In this document: in pieces, positions 12,636 through 16,223 of the stretch
How positions within the stretch are numbered: the stretch's first letter is position 1
Layout of the letters: each line of letters starts with the position of its first letter
Assembly (NCBI GenBank): GCA_934504345.1
Contig: CAKSVR010000047.1
Coordinates: 1-16,223 of the forward strand
Direction: 5' to 3'
Source: an uncultured Agathobaculum sp.
GTDB taxonomy: Bacteria; Bacillota; Clostridia; Oscillospirales; Butyricicoccaceae
DNA length: 16,223 bases
Position numbers and translations under genes: made by a program
The notes under the pieces: model-generated
Told to the model about the DNA's origin: nothing
Databases searched by the model: none
The model's input: only the letters and a program-made list of their open reading frames with translations

Positions 12636-13106
12636 TTAAGGGTCCAATCCAAGAGGATCATTACATGCAAAGAATCGTTTAATTGCATTTTTGCTTATCA
12701 TCTGTCGTGAAGCAGTATTTTTCCATGGATCCTCTTTGTGTGTCATACTTACTAATTGTCTTGCAGAATACAGTAAGCATTTGTTTAGAACCTTATGCAA
12801 CAAATTAAATGCTTTACTATCAATCCGCAAAGAATTCCCAAATTCATTGGCAGCAGTAACATTGATGTTATTGATAGGATTGCTTAGGTTTACATTATAC
12901 TCAAAATAAGCTTCAGGAACAACCGGACCATATTGCCAGTTGTATATATCCTCATCAAAAGCAAGGGAATCTAAGCACCTCATAAAATATCCTTGAATAT
13001 AGTATAAAATTTTCTGTAGCTGCAAGTTCGTAACCGTTCTACCATCATCAGCTGTCGTTGAACAAATATAGTTTGACAGCGATAGCACAGGGTATTCTCG
13101 TTGCAT
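12636..13106 (-). CDS. Panacea (SocA/GepA-like, DUF4065) domain antitoxin
   Basis: A 156-residue protein whose N-terminal 110 residues match the Panacea/SocA-like domain: SLSNYICS, TNLQLQKILYYIQGYFM (26-42), LAFDEDIYNWQYGPVVPEAY (48-67). The L-Q-K-(I/L)-L-Y-(Y/F) and (W-x)-x-Y-G-P-V-(V/I)-P signatures are diagnostic. Published work on Panacea proteins shows this domain neutralises many unrelated toxins encoded beside it. SocA itself is an adaptor that delivers a toxin to ClpXP. The longer frame begins at 13181, but AAGGAGGGG lies 5 bases before the ATG at 13106, which is the true start. It precedes the membrane protein gene by 6 bases, in antitoxin-first order. Confidence 0.85.
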   Translation of the reverse strand: MQREYPVLSLSNYICSTTADDGRTVTNLQLQKILYYIQGYFMRCLDSLAFDEDIYNWQYGPVVPEAYFEYNVNLSNPINNINVTAANEFGNSLRIDSKAFNLLHKVLNKCLLYSARQLVSMTHKEDPWKNTASRQMISKNAIKRFFACNDPLGLDP

Positions 13107-13128
13107 ACATTCCCCTCCTTTCAAATTT

Positions 13129-13156
13129 ATTGTAACATAATTATCAGAAAAAGCAA
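13129..13156 (-). promoter_or_regulatory. Promoter of the Panacea/membrane-protein operon
   Basis: Minus strand TTGCTT (13151-13156), 16-base spacer, TACAAT (13129-13134) preceded by TGT. The leader would be under 20 nt and is mostly the ribosome binding site. Confidence 0.65.
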
Positions 13157-13246
13157 TATTCTTTCTAAATGCCATCCACATATCTACAAGCTCCTTTTTT
13201 ATGATTTAAGAATACCCTTCAATATATGGCTGATATACCGTATAAA

Positions 13247-13264
13247 TTGACCACAAATGGTCAA
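13247..13264. promoter_or_regulatory. Perfect dyad, possible operator
   Basis: TTGACCA-CAAA-TGGTCAA, a 7-4-7 perfect inverted repeat between the integrase terminator and the panacea operon promoter, about 90 bases upstream of the latter. It could bind the antitoxin, the repressor or the integrase; the sequence does not tell which. It has no T-run, so it is not a terminator. Confidence 0.5.
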
Positions 13265-13265
13265 C

Positions 13266-13301
13266 TAAGAAAAAATTCCTCCGATTTTTTTCGGAGGAAT
13301 T
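13266..13301 (-). terminator. Integrase terminator
   Basis: On the minus strand an 11-bp stem AATTCCTCCGA / TCGGAGGAATT with an all-A loop, followed by TTTTCT. It begins 7 bases past the integrase stop. Confidence 0.92.
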
Positions 13302-13307
13302 ACAAAT

Positions 13308-14348
13308 TCAGTACGCCAACTTCTGCGAAGCCCTGCGCTGGTCGTCGGTATTGACGTGCGTATAGATCTCGGTGACCTTGACGGACGAATGTCCGAGCAA
13401 AGTCTGCACGGCACGCAGCTCGGCGCCGCCCTTGATCAGATAGGTGGCATAAGTATGGCGCAGCTTATGCGGCGACAGGCGGCGCACGGTCAATCCCTTG
13501 AAGAAGTTATCGTACTGCCTGCGGAATGAACCGGGCGTCATGTAGCCGCCGCGCACGGCCGGCACGACATAGATGCTCGTCCTGGGCGCGGCACGCAGAT
13601 GCGCGGCAAGCTGATTACCGTAGGTGATAACACGGATACGGTCGCTCTTGGTCGTTTCCACGGGCGCAAATTCGCCTTTTGCGACACGGGTTACAACACG
13701 CCGGATCGTGATGGTGCGGTTCTTCTGGTCGATATCGTTCCAGCGCAGACCCATGATCTCCTCGCTGCGGATACCGGTGTACAGCAGAATAGCAATTGCT
13801 GTGCCAAACGGCTGATCGAGGTGAGCGATAATGCACGCGATCTCGTCGGGCGAATACACCTCGATGTGCTTGAACGTCGTATCCGGCTTGATCTTGATGC
13901 CGTCACACGGATTTCGGCTGCACAGGCCGTTGATGACTGCGCTTTTCATGATCTGGTCAATGGTGATGAAGATGTGGTGTCGGGCGCTCTTGCTGAGGTG
14001 GGCGGCATTGCCCATCATACGTTCGATGTCCGACTGATGCAGCTTGCTGAGCTGCATTTTGCCGAGCACGGGCAGAATATAGTGGTTGAAATACAGCTCG
14101 TAATTGTCGTAGGTGCGGTACCGGACTGACTTCTCTTTGCGCTCGAGCCATTCCTGTCCCCAGCCTGCGACGGTCTGCCGGTGCGCCTGCGCTTCCTTGC
14201 CGCGCTCGAGAAATTCCTCGTAGGCTGCTTTGGCGAGCGCACGAGTACGCCTGCAGAACGACTTCTGCACATGGCTGCCGTCCGGCAGGTCGAGCCAGAC
14301 GCGCAGTTCCACACTGCCGTTCGGCTTTTTGCGGAAACTTCCGTTCAT
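13308..14348 (-). CDS. int: Tyrosine-type site-specific integrase
   Basis: A 346-residue phage-type recombinase that inserts and excises the element at the tRNA-Tyr attachment site. An N-terminal arm-binding region (residues 1-55) is followed by a SAM-like core-binding domain (about 57-150) and the catalytic domain (about 160-340). Catalytic residues are complete: Arg194 (TGIRSEEIMGL), Lys234 (TTKSDR), His294 and Arg297 (PHKLRHTYAT), His320 (LLGHSS) and nucleophile Tyr329 (EIYTHV). AAAGGGG lies 9 bases before the ATG. Distance to the attachment site is about 1.6 kb, with the two-gene Panacea operon as cargo in between. Intact and probably functional. Confidence 0.95.
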   Translation of the reverse strand: MNGSFRKKPNGSVELRVWLDLPDGSHVQKSFCRRTRALAKAAYEEFLERGKEAQAHRQTVAGWGQEWLERKEKSVRYRTYDNYELYFNHYILPVLGKMQLSKLHQSDIERMMGNAAHLSKSARHHIFITIDQIMKSAVINGLCSRNPCDGIKIKPDTTFKHIEVYSPDEIACIIAHLDQPFGTAIAILLYTGIRSEEIMGLRWNDIDQKNRTITIRRVVTRVAKGEFAPVETTKSDRIRVITYGNQLAAHLRAAPRTSIYVVPAVRGGYMTPGSFRRQYDNFFKGLTVRRLSPHKLRHTYATYLIKGGAELRAVQTLLGHSSVKVTEIYTHVNTDDQRRASQKLAY

Positions 14349-14391
14349 AAAAAATAACCCCTTTCTTATCGCATGAAGGTGTGATAAAATA

Positions 14392-14472
14392 GAGGTACTG
14401 ATAGGTTTCGCGATTTGTCAGTACCTCATGTCCCGCTCTGGTGCTACCAACACCAGAGCGGGATTTTTTTTT
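14392..14472 (+). ncRNA. Possible small RNA or terminated transcript divergent from the integrase
   Basis: A perfect 10-bp inverted repeat, GAGGTACTGA (14392-14401) / TCAGTACCTC (14418-14427), is followed by a 13-bp stem TCCCGCTCTGGTG / CACCAGAGCGGGA (14431-14463) and nine T residues: an excellent plus-strand terminator. No plus-strand gene precedes it. A TGATAAAAT extended -10 box at 14382-14390 with a weak TTTCTT -35 could start a roughly 75-nt RNA. The first dyad overlaps that start, so it might instead be an operator controlling the integrase or this RNA. The terminator is firm; the RNA gene is a guess. Confidence 0.45.
14431..14472 (+). terminator. Strong plus-strand terminator downstream of the divergent dyad
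   Basis: A 13-bp GC-rich stem with a 7-base loop (CTACCAA) and nine consecutive T residues. On the minus strand there is no T-run, so it acts only on rightward transcription. Confidence 0.9.
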
Positions 14473-14598
14473 GAAAATTATTTTGTTGAATATTTATAGT
14501 AACGTCAAAGATGCCAGAAAGCTCCGCAGAACGCTGTGAACCGCTGGTGCCGGTTAGGTGAATGATAAAACATATCAAAAAGTTCAGAAAACGCGAAT

Positions 14599-14613
14599 GT
14601 GAAGTATCTTCAC
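14599..14613. promoter_or_regulatory. Dyad GTGAAG-TAT-CTTCAC, candidate repressor operator
   Basis: A perfect 6-3-6 inverted repeat ending 14 bases before the -35 box of the antirepressor promoter. Size and location suit binding of the element's helix-turn-helix repressor. Assignment is inference. Confidence 0.55.
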
Positions 14614-14627
14614 CGTCATTTTGTCAA

Positions 14628-14656
14628 TTTACAGAATTGCGGTCTTGCGGTAAGAT
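14628..14656 (+). promoter_or_regulatory. Promoter of the antirepressor gene
   Basis: TTTACA (14628-14633), 17-base spacer, TAAGAT (14651-14656). Predicted start near 14663, leaving a leader of about 110 nt. Confidence 0.68.
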
Positions 14657-14674
14657 ACCACCTGTAATTACAAC

Positions 14675-14742
14675 TGAGCGCGCTCACCCCGAAATGGGGG
14701 ACAGCATTGGAGTAACGCATAGCGGGGTATGTTCCCGCCGCT
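14675..14742 (+). promoter_or_regulatory. Structured leader of the antirepressor mRNA
   Basis: Three dyads in the leader: the palindrome TGAGCGCGCTCA (14675-14686), the hairpin CCCC-GAAAT-GGGG (14687-14699), and AGCGGG...CCCGC-CGCT (14721-14742, one bulge). The first, some 12 bases past the predicted start, could be an operator. The others suggest RNA-level control. The rest of the 425-base gap between integrase and antirepressor (14473-14598) shows nothing I can name. Confidence 0.5.
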
Positions 14743-14773
14743 CCTTTCCACCTATGGACGAAAGGACAATGCA

Positions 14774-15568
14774 ATGAGCAATGAAATTCAGATTTTCGCA
14801 AATGACCAGTTCGGCGAGGTTCGCACGCTGACCAAAGACGGCGAGCCGTGGTTTGTCGGCAAGGACGTAGCAGAGATTTTAGGCTACGCTAACTCTCGCA
14901 AGGCAATCGCCGATCATGTAGATGCTGAAGATAAGACAGATGGGGTAACGATTCGTGACTCCATCGGTAGAGACCAGACGCCTGTTCTTATCAATGAGTC
15001 CGGTCTGTACAGCCTGATCCTGTCGAGCAAGCTGCCGACGGCCAGAGCGTTCAAGCGCTGGGTAACGTCCGAGGTGCTGCCTGCAATCCGCAAGCACGGT
15101 GAGTACGCTGTGCCTAAGGTATCACAGAAGCGGCTCGGTGAGGTCAACAGCGCGGCGCGTATTATTCGTCAGACGCTCAAGGAGGCAGGTATGGCGCCGC
15201 AGTTTGTTGCCGTTGCCATGAAGAGCCTGTATGCGCCGGTCGGTGTAGAAATCCCGCTTGAGGGCGTAACGCTGAACAAGCAGCTGTTCGATGCGACCGC
15301 AATCGCTAAGCAACTCGGTGTGCTGTCCCGCTCCGGCAGACCGCACGCGCACGCAATCTCCGCGATCATCGCGCAGGTGGACGTACTGCCCGAGGAAAAA
15401 GAGCTTGCGCCGTTCCAGAGCGCCGTCAGCGGCCACGCCGGAACGAACGTGCAGTACACGAAGTCGGTCGTTGCTAAAGTCAGCCTGTGGCTGGAACGCC
15501 ATGATTACCCGGAAAGTTTTGAGTACCGGGGCAAGAAGTACACGCTGCGGTACAGTGCAGCAGCATAA
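14774..15568 (+). CDS. Phage antirepressor with BRO-N domain
   Basis: A 264-residue protein. Residues about 3-110 form a BRO-N domain: IQIFANDQFGEVRTL, EPWFVGKDVAEILGYANSRK, INESGLYSLILSSKLPTARA, FKRWVTSEVLPAIRKHGEY are textbook matches. The C-terminal half (about 120-264) resembles the second domain of phage antirepressors, probably DNA or repressor binding. Such proteins inactivate the lysogenic repressor to trigger the lytic cycle. The ATG at 14774 has GAAAGGA 7 bases upstream. The longer in-frame start at 14729 lies in leader hairpin sequence. It converges on the repressor gene, with a terminator between. Confidence 0.92.
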   Translation: MSNEIQIFANDQFGEVRTLTKDGEPWFVGKDVAEILGYANSRKAIADHVDAEDKTDGVTIRDSIGRDQTPVLINESGLYSLILSSKLPTARAFKRWVTSEVLPAIRKHGEYAVPKVSQKRLGEVNSAARIIRQTLKEAGMAPQFVAVAMKSLYAPVGVEIPLEGVTLNKQLFDATAIAKQLGVLSRSGRPHAHAISAIIAQVDVLPEEKELAPFQSAVSGHAGTNVQYTKSVVAKVSLWLERHDYPESFEYRGKKYTLRYSAAA

Positions 15569-15572
15569 ATAT

Positions 15573-15617
15573 CCTATCCCTGTTCACGGTTCCACCGATG
15601 AATGGGGATTTTTTTCT
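15573..15617 (+). terminator. Antirepressor terminator
   Basis: A long hairpin, outer stem ATCCC / GGGAT, with TTCA/TGAA and CGGT/ACCG inside (one bulge), followed by TTTTTTTCTTT, lies between the two convergent stop codons. Confidence 0.82.
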
Positions 15618-16223
15618 TTAGCTCGGTCGAAATTCAACCTTGACGACCAGACCCAGAATTTGAACATTAGTCTCTTTCAAATCGTAAACAAACGGCTTGT
15701 GTTTGGGATTGGTGGACTGCGGCATGAGGGTTACTATGTTACCACTGCGAGAAAAGCGTTTGAGGGTTGCGTCCTGATCGTCGATAAGAACGGCCGCGAT
15801 CTCGCCATTTTCAACAATATCCTGTCGGCGGATAATAACGATGTCGCCGTCAAAGATACGAGCGGCATTCATGCTGTCGCCGCGCACGCGCAGAGCGAAG
15901 TATTCTGCGCCGCCGTTAAGGTCGGTAAAAGTGTAGCCCTCGATGTTCTCCTCGGCGTAGATCGGCGCACCAGCCGCGATACGGCCGAGGATGGGGATAC
16001 GCTTTAAGTGAGAGAAATCAACAAGGATAGCATTGTCCGGAAGTTTGTTTGTCTGTTCCTTGACAGGTGCTTTGCCAGTCAGCGTGTTCATGTCTACATT
16101 ATAGAAGTCGGCAAAGACTTCAAGGGTTTCCAGATCTGGCTCGCGCTTGCCGGTTTCATACATACCGATCGCACTGCGGGATATTTTCAGGGTGTTTGCA
16201 AGCTCCTGCTGGGACAGTCCTTT
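15618..16223 (-). CDS. cI/LexA-like repressor (XRE HTH plus S24 peptidase), N-terminus cut by window edge
   Basis: The lysogeny repressor. From the right edge the minus strand reads KGLSQQELANTLKISRSAIG then MYETGKREPDLETLEVFADF, the second half of an XRE-type helix-turn-helix. The frame therefore continues beyond 16223, and the internal Met at 16163 is not the start. The C-terminal S24 domain has the Ala-Gly self-cleavage site (GRIAAGAP), the catalytic serine in RGDSMNAARIFDGDIVII and the catalytic lysine in DATLKRF. Such repressors cleave themselves when stimulated by RecA filaments, so induction by DNA damage is expected. The presence of a separate antirepressor suggests a second induction route. 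201 residues are visible; only the first few dozen are missing. Confidence 0.94.
   Translation of the reverse strand, partial: KGLSQQELANTLKISRSAIGMYETGKREPDLETLEVFADFYNVDMNTLTGKAPVKEQTNKLPDNAILVDFSHLKRIPILGRIAAGAPIYAEENIEGYTFTDLNGGAEYFALRVRGDSMNAARIFDGDIVIIRRQDIVENGEIAAVLIDDQDATLKRFSRSGNIVTLMPQSTNPKHKPFVYDLKETNVQILGLVVKVEFRPS

Larger units (their letters stand above)
11680..16223. mobile_element. Left part of an integrated prophage or prophage-like island
   Basis: Bounded on the left by the tRNA-Tyr scar. It contains a two-gene toxin-antitoxin candidate, a tyrosine integrase, an antirepressor and an S24-type repressor, in the order typical of the lysogeny end of a Firmicute prophage. The segment 11850-13200 is much richer in A and T than the flanking core genes, a sign of separate origin. 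The right end, with the reconstituted intact tRNA-Tyr, should lie beyond the window. No structural phage genes are visible here, so a satellite or other integrative element is not excluded. Confidence 0.85.

Overview
The window looks like a chromosomal segment of a gut-type Clostridia (Oscillospirales-like) genome. Evidence: Firmicute-style AGGAGG ribosome binding sites, a YlmC/YmxH sporulation-family gene, a DivIVA-like protein, a YtrA-type GntR/ABC operon, and GC-rich core genes. From about 11.65 kb to the right edge lies an integrated element. The genus cannot be fixed from the sequence alone.

Layout. 1-713: rpsB (minus, runs off the left edge). 1038-1940: EamA-type exporter (minus). 2175-3284: polysaccharide deacetylase and YlmC/YmxH protein (plus). 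3554-4857: DivIVA-like coiled-coil protein followed by an orphan fumarase/tartrate-dehydratase beta subunit (minus). 5281-6492: threonine ammonia-lyase ilvA (plus). 6945-10818: GntR regulator, ABC ATPase, large permease and a decayed VanZ gene (plus), behind a strong promoter with a 9-bp dyad operator. 10915-11245: a compact module of two near-consensus promoters facing each other, an RNA whose 5' and 3' ends pair, and a 24-codon hydrophobic peptide. It has the architecture of a type I toxin-antitoxin locus. 11623-11679: the displaced 3' half of a tRNA-Tyr(GTA) gene, marking the left end of the integrated element. Within the element: a two-gene Panacea-antitoxin/membrane-toxin candidate (minus, AT-rich), a tyrosine integrase, a possible small RNA, an antirepressor behind a structured leader, and a cI/LexA-like repressor cut by the right edge.

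The intergenic regions carry a repeat system in three layers: (i) GTAG-headed 22-bp palindromes arranged as outward-facing pairs, with compensatory base changes; (ii) an identical 45-bp two-hairpin insertion splitting one palindrome in three of the pairs; (iii) arrays of a 7-bp repeat (AATTAGG/AATTAGT or GRTAGGA) flanking the pairs. Two long copies in opposite orientation bracket ilvA.

The main candidates for new biology are the 10.9-11.25 kb sense/antisense peptide locus, the Panacea/three-helix membrane protein pair beside the attachment site, the REP-like repeat family, and the three-way-junction DNA next to the tRNA scar.
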